Notes under the pieces: model-generated
Told to the model about the DNA's origin: nothing
Seen by the model: only the letters and a program-made list of their open reading frames with translations
Database searches by the model: none
Part shown: positions 1-7,917 of the stretch, piece by piece
Layout of the letters: the number at the start of each line of letters is the position of its first letter
Position numbering within the stretch: the first letter of the stretch is position 1
Position numbers and translations under genes: made by a program
NCBI RefSeq assembly: GCF_001657475.1
Contig: NZ_LXEY01000022.1
Span: 420,754-484,753 of the forward strand
Source: Enteractinococcus helveticum
Lineage (GTDB): Bacteria; Actinomycetota; Actinomycetes; Actinomycetales; Micrococcaceae
DNA length: 64,000 nt
Direction of reading: 5' to 3'

Positions 1-1032
1 CCAGAAGACCCGTTGCTGCAGGCTTGGATGAACGTCTACGACAATACGGTCAAGCCGTACTCCGAGATGTCGGCTGAGTTGATGGATCACGTCCGCTACC
101 CAGAAGACATGTTCAAGGTCCAGCGCGAAATCCTGGCCACTTACCACGTGGATGACGCAGGTGACTTCTACGAAGCAAACGACGCCTGGTCGATCCCGGA
201 TGACCCAACCTCGGGCTCCGAAGCCGGCGTGAAGATCCCGGCGTACTACATGACCATGCAGATGCCAGGTCAAGAGCAGCCAGCCTTCCAGCTGACCACC
301 CCGTATATTCCACAGGAACGTGAAGGTGTGGCCCAGCGAAACGTGCTCTACGGCTTCCTGGGTGCGAATGGTGATGCCGGAACCGGCGAGGACGGCGTCA
401 AGGCCGAAAGCTACGGTCACATGCAGATGCTGGAATTGCCACGCCAGACCACAACCCCTGGTCCTGGGCAGGCGCAGAACAACTTCAACTCCGACGACAC
501 CGTCTCACGTGAGCTGAACCTGCTGCGGCAGGGCGCATCTGATGTGATCAACGGCAACATGATCACCTTGCCGGTCGCTGAGGGTATCCTCTACGTCCAG
601 CCGGTCTATGTCCGCTCGACGGGTGAAACCTCCTATCCGGTCCTGAGGAAGGTTCTGGTGGCATTCGGTGACAAGGTCGGCTTCGCTGACACCCTGGCCG
701 AATCTCTCGATCAGGTCTTCGAAGGTGAATCCGGTGCTGAAACACCAGAGGAACAGCAAGCCGAAGGCGCACCAGAAGGCGAAGAAGGTCAGGCTGAACC
801 ACCAGTGGCCTCTTCACCTGGGGAGCAGCTGACCGAGGCACTCAATGACGCCCGGGATGCCATGGAACGTTCTGACTCCGCAATGGCTGACGGTGACTGG
901 GCAGCCTATGGAGAAGCCCAGGCGGATCTGCAGGACGCTCTAGAGCGCGCACTGGCGGCTGAAGGTGATGAAGCCCCAGCTGAACCAGAAGGTGATGCTG
1001 GTAACACTGAAGCTCCAACCCCGGCTGACTAG
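1..1032 (+). CDS. UPF0182 family membrane protein, C-terminal part (5' end outside window)
   Basis: The reading frame is open from base 1, so the N-terminus lies before the window. The visible ~343 residues match the extracytoplasmic C-terminal half of UPF0182 (COG1615) proteins: the conserved block YPEDMFKVQREILATYHV near residue 30, followed by DFYEANDAWSIP, YYMTMQMPG and VLYGFLGANGDAG. Family members are ~1000-residue proteins with about seven N-terminal membrane helices, all outside this window. The last ~110 residues are acidic and rich in Glu, Ala and Pro (EGAPEGEEGQAEPP), a low-complexity tail usual in actinobacterial members. Function is unknown for the family. It ends 74 nt before the initiator tRNA gene. 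Confidence 0.9.
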   Translation, partial: PEDPLLQAWMNVYDNTVKPYSEMSAELMDHVRYPEDMFKVQREILATYHVDDAGDFYEANDAWSIPDDPTSGSEAGVKIPAYYMTMQMPGQEQPAFQLTTPYIPQEREGVAQRNVLYGFLGANGDAGTGEDGVKAESYGHMQMLELPRQTTTPGPGQAQNNFNSDDTVSRELNLLRQGASDVINGNMITLPVAEGILYVQPVYVRSTGETSYPVLRKVLVAFGDKVGFADTLAESLDQVFEGESGAETPEEQQAEGAPEGEEGQAEPPVASSPGEQLTEALNDARDAMERSDSAMADGDWAAYGEAQADLQDALERALAAEGDEAPAEPEGDAGNTEAPTPAD

Positions 1033-1106
1033 GGGATATATGGCCGGATGAACTAGTCCTCCGATTTGCATTCCATTTTCGCGGCGTGTACAGTAGAGAA
1101 AGACGC

Positions 1107-1180
1107 CGCGGGGTGGAGCAGTTCGGTAGCTCGTCGGGCTCATAACCCGAAGGCCGCAGGTTCAAATCCTGCCCCCGCAA
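1107..1180 (+). tRNA. initiator tRNA-fMet (anticodon CAT)
   Basis: A complete cloverleaf can be folded. The anticodon CAT is at 1141-1143. Three consecutive G:C pairs (GGG/CCC) close the anticodon loop, and the first acceptor pair is a C-A mismatch (C1107 against A1179); both are hallmarks of initiator tRNA. The T-arm reads GGTTCAAATCC. CCA is not encoded (A1180 is followed by CTG), so the 3' end must be added by CCA transferase. A strong terminator follows directly. Confidence 0.96.
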
Positions 1181-1190
1181 CTGAATAGAC

Positions 1191-1220
1191 AAAGACCCTC
1201 GAGGAAACTCGGGGGTCTTT
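1191..1220 (+). terminator. Rho-independent terminator of tRNA-fMet
   Basis: Arms AAAGACCCTCGAG and CTCGGGGGTCTTT form a near-perfect stem around a GAAA tetraloop, ending in a short T run. It lies 10 nt after the tRNA. Confidence 0.85.
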
Positions 1221-1617
1221 GCGTTTGCCACAACAGATCCAAAGAACCGCGGCCTGCTTATTCGGATGCCCGACAGCTGCGGAACCAGGGGTATCGAAGC
1301 TGGACGAATATCAGGATCTGTCAGAGATTCGCACTCGCATGACCGAACTTGCCGATAACCAGCTGCACAACACACGTATACCGGTCGGCCGAACCTTCAG
1401 CGTCGACGCTGCACCGGGCGATGCGTGGGTTCACAGCGGCGCGGTAGGTCGCGTGAACACCGCGCAATTACTTCCCGATGACTTCACCGGTGAAATCCCG
1501 AAGGACTCGAACGGCTCAGCGGCGATCTGACCGCAAACTAAGTCGGTCCATTGATGCGACGACTGCGACGTTTTGGCCACTTACTTATGACACAGTGGAC
1601 ATATTGCCAGGATGCGG
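1221..1617. other. no recognisable gene
   Basis: About 400 bases between the tRNA terminator and the htrA control region. A plus-strand frame of 103 codons is open from 1219 to 1530, but it resembles no family I know, has no convincing ribosome binding site and begins inside the terminator arm. It may be chance or a decayed gene. Nothing else is seen. Confidence 0.5.
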
Positions 1618-1647
1618 GATATTTTCAGCAACCGTCAGGAAAATATC
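1618..1647. promoter_or_regulatory. inverted repeat upstream of the HtrA-type protease gene
   Basis: Perfect 9-bp arms GATATTTTC and GAAAATATC are separated by 12 nt, 54 nt before the protease start codon. Symmetry and position suit an operator for a dimeric regulator, but no matching regulator is identified here. Confidence 0.35.
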
Positions 1648-1700
1648 GTGGTAACACCCAGATACCTGTACCAAAATAGAGCTGACATGAAAGGACGATA

Positions 1701-3008
1701 ATGCACGAGACTAAGCCTTCACAACCGGAGCACAACAACCCGTCGGATCGATACAACGCCTCATCCGCCGATGCAGGCGACACTGCTCCGCCACCACCGC
1801 CTCCGTCTCAGCACGCGTTCGACCCGCAGCCTGATCCCAAACCCCATAATGCTGAACCGCGCTCCAAGAGCCGCTTTGGGTGGCCAGTTTTAGCCACCTC
1901 CGTCGTGCTCGCCGGTTTGCTTGGCGGCGGTGCTGGGGGACTAGCAGTGCATTATCTCGACGACGGCGCACCGACCGCATCTAACGAACTCCGAGACTCT
2001 GAACAGTTCAACCGCACAGATAACGTCACCGCCACTACAGAAGCCGCTGCCGTAGCTTCGCCATCGGTGGTGACCCTTTCGGTCGGTGGTGAACAAGCCG
2101 AGGGCTCCGGTTCCGGCATTATCCTGGACGACCAGGGCCACATCCTGACCAACACCCACGTGGTCACCCTGGGCGGGCAAACGGCCGCTGCCAGTGTGAT
2201 GGTCCAAACCCATGACGGCGAAGTGTATGAGGCCGAGGTGGTAGGCCTTGATCCGATGTCGGACCTGGCCGTGATCAAAATTGAGGCCGAAGGTCTTGAG
2301 CCCATGGAAATGGGTAGCACCGAAAACCTCAATGTCGGCGACCAGGCCGTAGCCATTGGCGCGCCGCTGGGCCTGTCTGGCACTGTGACCGAGGGTATCA
2401 TTTCGAATCTTGATCGCACCATCTCGGTGGCCTCATCTGCGGCACCCGAGGAACAGGAAGCTCCGCAAGAGGAGAACCCTTTTGAATTCCGGCTCCCAGA
2501 CAATACCGAGGCACCTGCTGCCCAGGGACAGATTCATCTCAACGTCATTCAGTCCGACGCCGCTATCAACCCGGGCAACTCAGGTGGTGCCCTGGTTGAT
2601 CAAGAGGGCCGTCTCATTGGGATCAACGTGGCCATAGCTACTCGTACTGAGGGCAACGTGGGCCTCGGCTTTGCCATTCCGGTGGAATACGCCCAGCGTG
2701 TGGCGCAGGAGCTGATCGAAAACGGTGAAGTCTCCCACGGGGTGCTCGGTGTCACGATCGTGCCGACTGCTCAAGGCAATATCTCCTCGGGCGCTCAAAT
2801 TGTCGAGGTGGTGGAAGATGGCCCGGCTGCCGGAACCCAACTCCAGCCCGATGACGTGATTACCGCGGTCAATGGCCAACCCGTCATGGATCCTGGCTCG
2901 CTGTCGGCCACTGTGCGGGAATACCCCGGCGGCACAGATGTGGAACTGACCGTAGTCCGTGACGGTGAAGAGCTGACTGAAACGGTCACCTTGGGCTCCA
3001 TGAACTAG
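1701..3008 (+). CDS. HtrA/DegP-type trypsin-like serine protease with PDZ domain (membrane-anchored)
   Basis: A 435-residue S1C protease expected to degrade or process misfolded proteins outside the membrane. A Pro- and Gln-rich cytoplasmic N-terminus (1-60) leads into one membrane helix (about 61-84). The protease domain spans about 112-335, with the triad His153 (TNTHVV), Asp188 (SDLAVIKI) and Ser294 (NPGNSGGAL). One PDZ domain covers about 345-430. An acidic insertion rich in Glu and Pro (about 246-275) sits between the two beta-barrel halves. The ATG at 1701 is preceded by AAGGACG. A 9-bp inverted repeat lies upstream. The next gene starts only 16 nt downstream but appears to have its own promoter. 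The family assignment is firm; the substrate is unknown. Confidence 0.93.
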   Translation: MHETKPSQPEHNNPSDRYNASSADAGDTAPPPPPPSQHAFDPQPDPKPHNAEPRSKSRFGWPVLATSVVLAGLLGGGAGGLAVHYLDDGAPTASNELRDSEQFNRTDNVTATTEAAAVASPSVVTLSVGGEQAEGSGSGIILDDQGHILTNTHVVTLGGQTAAASVMVQTHDGEVYEAEVVGLDPMSDLAVIKIEAEGLEPMEMGSTENLNVGDQAVAIGAPLGLSGTVTEGIISNLDRTISVASSAAPEEQEAPQEENPFEFRLPDNTEAPAAQGQIHLNVIQSDAAINPGNSGGALVDQEGRLIGINVAIATRTEGNVGLGFAIPVEYAQRVAQELIENGEVSHGVLGVTIVPTAQGNISSGAQIVEVVEDGPAAGTQLQPDDVITAVNGQPVMDPGSLSATVREYPGGTDVELTVVRDGEELTETVTLGSMN

Positions 3009-3011
3009 GGC

Positions 3012-3024
3012 TACACTATAAGGC
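3012..3024 (+). promoter_or_regulatory. -10 box placing the transcript start at the GTG (leaderless)
   Basis: TACACT (3012-3017) fits TANNNT and lies 7 nt before the GTG start at 3025. There is no Shine-Dalgarno sequence. This is the geometry of a leaderless actinobacterial mRNA. Confidence 0.5.
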
Positions 3025-3783
3025 GTGCTCAACCAACCTGTCTTTGCCGCTGACCTTGTCCAAAAGTCCAACATCACCCGTGCGTTGGCTATCGCTGCGC
3101 ACCCGGATGATATCGATTTCGGGGCCGCCGCCACGATCGCGGCCTTGACCGACGCAGGCGTAGAGGTCACCTATTGTTTGGTGACCTCAGGTGATGCTGG
3201 CGGATTCGAGCTGGACCATTCGCGCGAAGCGATGATCGCCCGTCGCGAGCAGGAACAACGCGCTGCGGCCGCCGTCGTGGGGGTCTCTGAGGTGCGCTAT
3301 CTCAAACATCTTGATGGGTACGTTGAACCCACCCACGAATTGATGGCGCAACTGGTTCAAGTCATGCGTGAAGTCCAGCCCGACGTCGTCATTACGCAAC
3401 ACCCGCAGCGCCACTGGGATCGGCTCCAGGCCTCACATCCCGACCATCTGGCGGTGGGGGAGGCGACGGTTCGTGCGATCTATCCGGCCGTGGAAAACCC
3501 CTTTGCCTACCCTGAATTAGCCCATCTGCCGGCGTTTCGCATCGGGCAACTGTGGATGATGGCGGCCCCGTCGCAGCTGGCGAATCTTGCCGTGGATGTC
3601 ACCGAGTATGTTGAGCGCAAGCTTGAAGCACTTCACGTGCATGCCTCCCAGCACCCGGACCCGGAGTTTATGGATCATCGGGTGCGCACCGCGCTGCAAG
3701 AGTGCCACCCCGTGCCAGGGCGTGGTGCCGAAGTTTTTCACGTGGTCGCGGTCAATGATCAGACGACGTTTGCTGGGTTCTAG
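3025..3783 (+). CDS. PIG-L family (LmbE-like) zinc-dependent deacetylase
   Basis: A 252-residue protein of the PIG-L/LmbE family, which removes acetyl groups from N-acetylglucosaminyl substrates; actinobacterial members include MshB (mycothiol synthesis) and Mca. The signature AHPDD is at 25-29 (zinc ligands His26 and Asp29) and the second motif SHPDH is at 137-141, so the active site is intact. It starts with GTG right after a TANNNT box and has no ribosome binding site. The sequence alone does not say whether the substrate is the mycothiol precursor, a mycothiol conjugate or another sugar. It converges on the sigma/anti-sigma gene and shares its terminator. Confidence 0.88.
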   Translation: MLNQPVFAADLVQKSNITRALAIAAHPDDIDFGAAATIAALTDAGVEVTYCLVTSGDAGGFELDHSREAMIARREQEQRAAAAVVGVSEVRYLKHLDGYVEPTHELMAQLVQVMREVQPDVVITQHPQRHWDRLQASHPDHLAVGEATVRAIYPAVENPFAYPELAHLPAFRIGQLWMMAAPSQLANLAVDVTEYVERKLEALHVHASQHPDPEFMDHRVRTALQECHPVPGRGAEVFHVVAVNDQTTFAGF

Positions 3784-3791
3784 CCCGGTGC

Positions 3792-3829
3792 AGCCCGGAC
3801 GCGCCGGATTCTGCTGGCGCGTCCGGGCT
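3792..3829. terminator. hairpin between convergent genes
   Basis: A 14-bp perfect stem (AGCCCGGACGCGCC with GGCGCGTCCGGGCT) around a 10-nt loop, placed 8 nt after the PIG-L stop and 6 nt after the minus-strand sigma/anti-sigma stop. There is no clear T tract, so it may act as a weak two-way terminator or as a 3' end protector. Confidence 0.6.
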
Positions 3830-3834
3830 GACTG

Positions 3835-5214
3835 CTACTGCTCGAGTGGCATTTCGACCAGGGCGGTACTGGACGGCGTTTCGGAACCGGTTTCTGGTTC
3901 GACGGTAATCCACAACAGCTCATAGTTGTTTACGCCGCGAAATTGGACCTCACCGTTTTCCAGTTGCTGGGCGGTGTAGGTGCCCACGGAGACCACCGAG
4001 CCGCCGGGTTCTTCAAACAGCCACACCTGATAGCGCTGGTCTTCTTCCAGCTCTGTTACGTCACTAAACGACAGGTAGGCCACATCTTCTTCAGTCGAGA
4101 AGTGTCCGGTGACCGAGGCGCCGTCCATGGTTGCCGAAACGCTGGTCTGGTCGTCGGCATTGTCCACGGCACTGCGGATGCGCTGGTCGCCGGTATTCAA
4201 AAAGATGACGGCGACGATGACCGCAATGATCAACACCGCTCCGACCACGATGAACATCGCCCGGCTGCGGCGTTGCTGGTCGGGATCTTCCTCGACCTCA
4301 TACTCATCCACGGTTTCGATAAACCCAATGCCAACATTTTGTTCGGGCAATTGCTCAAGCACCGAGTCCAACAGGTTGGCCGGTGGGTGGGCTGCGACCC
4401 GGCGATACGCCCAGGTGAGCATCCGTTGAAATAGTGCGGTGCGGGCACGCAACTGGGCGGCGATTTCCCGATCCTGGCGATTGATCCAGGCCTCCACCGC
4501 CACGGCGTTGTCGTCATCCAGCGCCTGCAGCGCATTGAGCGTGGCTAGTTCGGTGCCGAGGCCCACGTGCAGATCAGTTTCGACGTCGTCGGAGAACGCA
4601 GCTGTTTGCCCGCCGGACGACGATAGGGTGCCGGTCACCCGAGTGGCCAGCAGTGGATCGGAATCCGCCGAGGTGCTGCCGGTGATTTCCGACAGGTAGT
4701 GACGGGTCAACCGCACCGCAGCATCGCGCAGCCGGGACTTCAGCGTCGGCAGGGCGACGTCGAGTTCTACGGCTGCCTCTTCGACCGTGCGCCCGCCCAA
4801 CCAGACGGTGGTCAGTGCTAAGGCTTGGGCCTGCGTGAGTGGTTCAAGTTCGCTCAAGCGAGCGGCAATCGCACGCATGCGATCCACATCGCCCTCCGAG
4901 GTGGCATCGGGGCGGTGGTAGCGCCCGGTTTGTTGGGCAATGGAATTGATCCAGGCGACCACCGTGCGGTCGCGGGCCAGTTCATCGGCGTGGTCGACGT
5001 TGAAGTCGAACGTGAAATGCGGGGCCTGGCGCCATAGCGTGACATAGGCGTCAGTCGTGGCTTGCAGTGCGTCGTCCTCGGCTGGGAATAGTGCGGTGAG
5101 CATGCCAAAGACCTGCGGCGAGGTCAGATCGTACAGTGCCGCAAAGGCGGCGGAGTCGTTGTCGCCGGATTGGAACAGTAATTGCGCTGGGCCAGGAGTG
5201 TGTGTTTCCATCAC
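3835..5214 (-). CDS. single-chain ECF sigma-like / RskA-type anti-sigma-K fusion, one membrane helix
   Basis: One uninterrupted 459-codon frame joins what are normally two neighbouring genes. Residues about 14-100 resemble ECF sigma region 2 (AFAALYDLTSPQVFG, then TLWRQAPHF), though the usual core-binding motif is degenerate (ATTDAYVTLW). Residues about 118-175 resemble region 4, a helix-turn-helix (EEAAVELDVALPTLKSRL). After a linker, residues about 222-290 resemble the cytoplasmic part of RskA anti-sigma factors (LNALQALDDDNAVAVEAWI). A membrane helix spans 319-339. The extracytoplasmic anti-sigma-K domain (about 355-455) contains YQVWLFEEPGGSVVSVGTY. It starts at GTG 5214 or ATG 5211. Inference: a membrane-tethered regulator whose sigma half would have to be released by proteolysis or is no longer functional. 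Confidence 0.8.
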   Translation of the reverse strand: MMETHTPGPAQLLFQSGDNDSAAFAALYDLTSPQVFGMLTALFPAEDDALQATTDAYVTLWRQAPHFTFDFNVDHADELARDRTVVAWINSIAQQTGRYHRPDATSEGDVDRMRAIAARLSELEPLTQAQALALTTVWLGGRTVEEAAVELDVALPTLKSRLRDAAVRLTRHYLSEITGSTSADSDPLLATRVTGTLSSSGGQTAAFSDDVETDLHVGLGTELATLNALQALDDDNAVAVEAWINRQDREIAAQLRARTALFQRMLTWAYRRVAAHPPANLLDSVLEQLPEQNVGIGFIETVDEYEVEEDPDQQRRSRAMFIVVGAVLIIAVIVAVIFLNTGDQRIRSAVDNADDQTSVSATMDGASVTGHFSTEEDVAYLSFSDVTELEEDQRYQVWLFEEPGGSVVSVGTYTAQQLENGEVQFRGVNNYELLWITVEPETGSETPSSTALVEMPLEQ

Positions 5215-5260
5215 GTCTTAGCTTAGTAACTGCATTGTGTTCGTGCTGGCTCGGCGCGCC

Positions 5261-5785
5261 CTAGCGTGGCGAACTGCCCGCGAAATCATACTGGCGCCAC
5301 GCCTCATACAGCGCAATTGAGGCCGAATTGGCCAGGTTCAGTGAGCGCCGCCCGGATTGCATCGGCAAATAAACGGTTTCGGTGATCATCGGATCGTTGA
5401 GCACTTCGTCAGGCAGGCCAACGGATTCCTGGCCGAATAGCAGCACATCGTGGGGCCGATAGGCCACCTCGTCGTAGCGCGCCTTCCCGGTACCAGTGAA
5501 TGCGAACACGCGTTCGGGTGCCAGGGCGTCGAACGCTGCGGCAAGATCTTTGTGGACGGTGACCACGGCCAGATCGTGGTAGTCCAGACCGGCCCGGCGC
5601 AGGTGGGCGTCGTCGAAATTAAAGCCCAGCGGTTCAACCAGGTGCAATTCGGCCCCGGTGATTGCGGCAAGCCGGATCGCGTTGCCCGTATTGCCCGGGA
5701 TTTCTGGGGTGTGGAACACCAGCCGGAAGCCCGGGTTGGTGGGGTCGGTGGATTTGGGCGCGGTGTGGTGTGGATTCTGTGTCAT
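5261..5785 (-). CDS. trmL: tRNA (cytidine/uridine-34 2'-O)-methyltransferase, SpoU family
   Basis: A 174-residue SPOUT methyltransferase that methylates the wobble ribose of certain tRNA-Leu isoacceptors using SAM. All three SpoU motifs are present: motif 1 NTGNAIRLAA (32-41), motif 2 LLFGQESVGLP (115-125) and motif 3 RRSLNLANSASIALYEAWR (146-164), which form the knot that binds SAM. The length agrees with TrmL. Its ATG overlaps the TGA of the upstream J-domain gene by 4 nt, so the two are probably translated in series. The extra ~18 N-terminal residues are polar and unremarkable. Confidence 0.92.
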   Translation of the reverse strand: MTQNPHHTAPKSTDPTNPGFRLVFHTPEIPGNTGNAIRLAAITGAELHLVEPLGFNFDDAHLRRAGLDYHDLAVVTVHKDLAAAFDALAPERVFAFTGTGKARYDEVAYRPHDVLLFGQESVGLPDEVLNDPMITETVYLPMQSGRRSLNLANSASIALYEAWRQYDFAGSSPR

Positions 5786-6651
5786 AGTTTGGCGATGAGT
5801 TGTCCCATGGCGGCCCGGTCGACCACATTGTGATTGCCGGTACCGATAAACAGTTTGATATTGCGAACAGCATCCATCATGGACGCCGGTGCCTCGGTGA
5901 GACCAAGCGTATTGAGCGCATCGGGCGCCTGGATCGTCGGGGCGTGTGGATTGGTAGAAAACACGACGTCGAACCCACCGACTTCAAAATTGGGCAGCAG
6001 TCTTTGCAGACCCAGCACGGCCTCGGTCAGATCCGGCAGCTCAATGCGTTTGCGTCCAAGCAGGTGTGTCCCATTGAACTGATAAACATCCGGTGGGGCA
6101 TGCTGGACGCCGAACACCGCCACTTTCGAACCGCCCAGTACCACGGTGTCCAAGACGAGTTTGCGGTCCAGTTTGACCCCGTGGAAAATGCGGACGGCGG
6201 GCAATGCACCGTAGACTCGCGACTGCAAGACCTCGGAAAGCCGAGCGTGCAGCGAACGCTGTTTTCGACCGAAAAAACCGCCCGGAATAGCACCGTGCAC
6301 GACCTGTTGGGCCAAGAGCGAATCCACATTTATGGGCGGGTTGGTCGCGGTGCGGATGGGTCCATCGGCCAAGGGTGGGATGAAGCGGACCGGTTCGGGG
6401 GTCGTCTTGGGTGCCGACGTCGTGGGGCGGCGGGGTTTCCGCTTCGGACTCGATTGCGGGACGGAATCAAGTTGGGAAAGTTGTTTCCACGCTTTGGAGA
6501 TTTCGTCGAAGCGCGCTGCGTCACCACCGCGATCCGGGTGATGTTGTTTCACCAACGCCAAATACGCCCGCCGGATCTGTCGCTTGGACGCCGAACGGTT
6601 GACCCCCAGCACGTGATAGGGGTCGAATTGGTTACTGCGATTGTCTGGCAC
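5782..6651 (-). CDS. J-domain protein with an uncharacterised C-terminal domain
   Basis: A 289-residue protein. Residues about 9-60 form a J domain (PYHVLGVNRSASKRQIRRAY, with the HPD motif at 38-40), the part of DnaJ proteins that stimulates Hsp70 ATPase. The Gly/Phe, zinc-finger and client-binding domains of DnaJ are absent. A Pro/Lys-rich linker (about 64-100) leads to a ~180-residue domain with the strands VLDTVVLGGSKVAVFGVQHA and FEVGGFDVVFSTNPHAP. This has a loose look of the NERD (nuclease-related) fold but lacks its clear motifs, so I do not assign it. It starts at GTG behind a TANNNT box at 7 nt and overlaps trmL by 4 nt. Confidence 0.8.
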   Translation of the reverse strand: MPDNRSNQFDPYHVLGVNRSASKRQIRRAYLALVKQHHPDRGGDAARFDEISKAWKQLSQLDSVPQSSPKRKPRRPTTSAPKTTPEPVRFIPPLADGPIRTATNPPINVDSLLAQQVVHGAIPGGFFGRKQRSLHARLSEVLQSRVYGALPAVRIFHGVKLDRKLVLDTVVLGGSKVAVFGVQHAPPDVYQFNGTHLLGRKRIELPDLTEAVLGLQRLLPNFEVGGFDVVFSTNPHAPTIQAPDALNTLGLTEAPASMMDAVRNIKLFIGTGNHNVVDRAAMGQLIAKL

Positions 6652-6689
6652 GGGCCATATTCTACCCGTGCTGTTCTAAACTAGAGGAC
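6652..6689. promoter_or_regulatory. compact divergent leaderless promoters (J-domain gene / cysteine desulfurase)
   Basis: Two -10 boxes point outward from a 38-bp gap. On the minus strand TAGAAT (6664-6659) is 7 nt before the GTG at 6651. On the plus strand TAAACT (6677-6682) is 7 nt before the ATG at 6690. Both gene starts thus fall at the expected transcription start. The -35 regions would overlap the opposite transcription unit. Confidence 0.6.
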
Positions 6690-7901
6690 ATGTCCCGGAT
6701 ATATCTTGACCACGCCGCAACCACCCCGGTGCGCCCCGCCGCGCTCGACGCTTTTGTCGCGCAGGCTCAACGCATCGGGAATGCCGCTGCCCTGCATTCT
6801 GCCGGGCGCTCGGTCAAACTCCAGGTCGCTGACGCTCGGGATCGCCTTGCGGCTACGCTGGGCGCACACCCCAGCGAGATCATCTTCACCTCGGGTGGCA
6901 CCGAAGCCGATAACCTAGGCATCAAAGGCCTCTACCTGGCCAACCGGGCGGCCGATGAGACCAAGAACGTCGTCATTGCTACCGGCATTGAACACCCGGC
7001 CGTAACCGATTCGCTGCAATGGCTGGAAACCCACGAGGGAGCCCAGCTGGTGGTGGTCGAGGTTGATGCAGAAGGCTTTGTTGATCTCGACGCCTGGCGC
7101 GCCGCACTGGAAACTCACCGTGGCCGGATTGCCCTGGCCACCTTGATGTGGGCCAATAACGAAATCGGGACCATCCAGCCCATTGCCCAGGTCGCCGAGC
7201 TGTGCGCAGCCGAGCAGGTGGACTTCCACGTTGACGCCGTTCAAGCCTTCGGTGCCATCGATGCAACCTTTGTCCCCGGAATCACCACCATGGCGATCTC
7301 GGGGCATAAAATTGGTGCGCCCGTGGGCATTGGCGCGCTGTTGGTACGCCGTGATGCCAAACCGCTGCCGGTGCTGCACGGTGGGGGACAGGAACGCGAT
7401 ATCCGCTCGGGCACCACGGCCGATGCGCTCATCGTGGCCTTTGCCGCAGCCGCCGAAGAGGCCACCGCGAATTTAGCCGAAGAATCCGCGCGCCTGGCCG
7501 GGCTGCGCGACCAATTGATCGCCGCCGTGACAGCACAGATTCCCGAGGCCAAACTTCAGGGACCTGCCGATGGAAAATATCGGCTGCCAACGAACGTGCA
7601 CTTTTCCTTTGCTCAAGCCGAGGGTGACTCGTTATTATTTGGGTTAGACATGGCAGGTATTGAGTCCTCCACGGGTTCGGCCTGCAATGCAGGAGTCTCA
7701 CGGCCCTCGCAGGTTATTTTGGCCACCGGTCAGGATGAGGCCGCGGCCCGATCCACCCAGCGGTTCTCCTTAGGCCACACGACGACGCAAACAGATATCG
7801 ACGCGGTCATAGCCACGCTGCCGGGGATTTACCAGGCGGCTGCGAAGGCCGGGATGACAGCCCAAACATCCTCGATTCGCACGGCAAACTCCCACCGCTA
7901 A
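6690..7901 (+). CDS. cysteine desulfurase (class V PLP aminotransferase, IscS/NifS type)
   Basis: A 403-residue enzyme that takes sulfur from cysteine as a persulfide and releases alanine. The PLP lysine is Lys207 in ISGHKIGAP. The substrate-facing motif near the start is [12 protein letters not shown] (5-16), and His102 in EHPAV stacks on the cofactor. The persulfide cysteine is Cys332 in [11 protein letters not shown], on the mobile loop. It lies 16 nt upstream of mnmA, which needs exactly this persulfide sulfur for tRNA 2-thiolation, so the pair probably forms a dedicated sulfur relay. It may also serve Fe-S cluster or thiamine synthesis. A TANNNT box 7 nt upstream suggests a leaderless message. 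Confidence 0.92.
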   Translation: MSRIYLDHAATTPVRPAALDAFVAQAQRIGNAAALHSAGRSVKLQVADARDRLAATLGAHPSEIIFTSGGTEADNLGIKGLYLANRAADETKNVVIATGIEHPAVTDSLQWLETHEGAQLVVVEVDAEGFVDLDAWRAALETHRGRIALATLMWANNEIGTIQPIAQVAELCAAEQVDFHVDAVQAFGAIDATFVPGITTMAISGHKIGAPVGIGALLVRRDAKPLPVLHGGGQERDIRSGTTADALIVAFAAAAEEATANLAEESARLAGLRDQLIAAVTAQIPEAKLQGPADGKYRLPTNVHFSFAQAEGDSLLFGLDMAGIESSTGSACNAGVSRPSQVILATGQDEAAARSTQRFSLGHTTTQTDIDAVIATLPGIYQAAAKAGMTAQTSSIRTANSHR

Positions 7902-7917
7902 CGAAAGAGAAGTTTTT

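Noticed and set aside
842..1375. Minus-strand open frame of 177 codons
   Set aside because: It contains the stretch RGQDLNLRPSGYEPDELPNC, the well-known false translation of the reverse strand of a tRNA gene; it is a shadow of the tRNA-fMet.
1219..1530. Plus-strand open frame of 103 codons after the tRNA
   Set aside because: It begins in the terminator arm, lacks a ribosome binding site and shows no family resemblance; left as unexplained.
5800..6684. Plus-strand open frame of 294 codons opposite the J-domain gene
   Set aside because: Antisense shadow of a gene with clear domains; composition (many His, Gly, Arg) is typical of reverse-strand reading.
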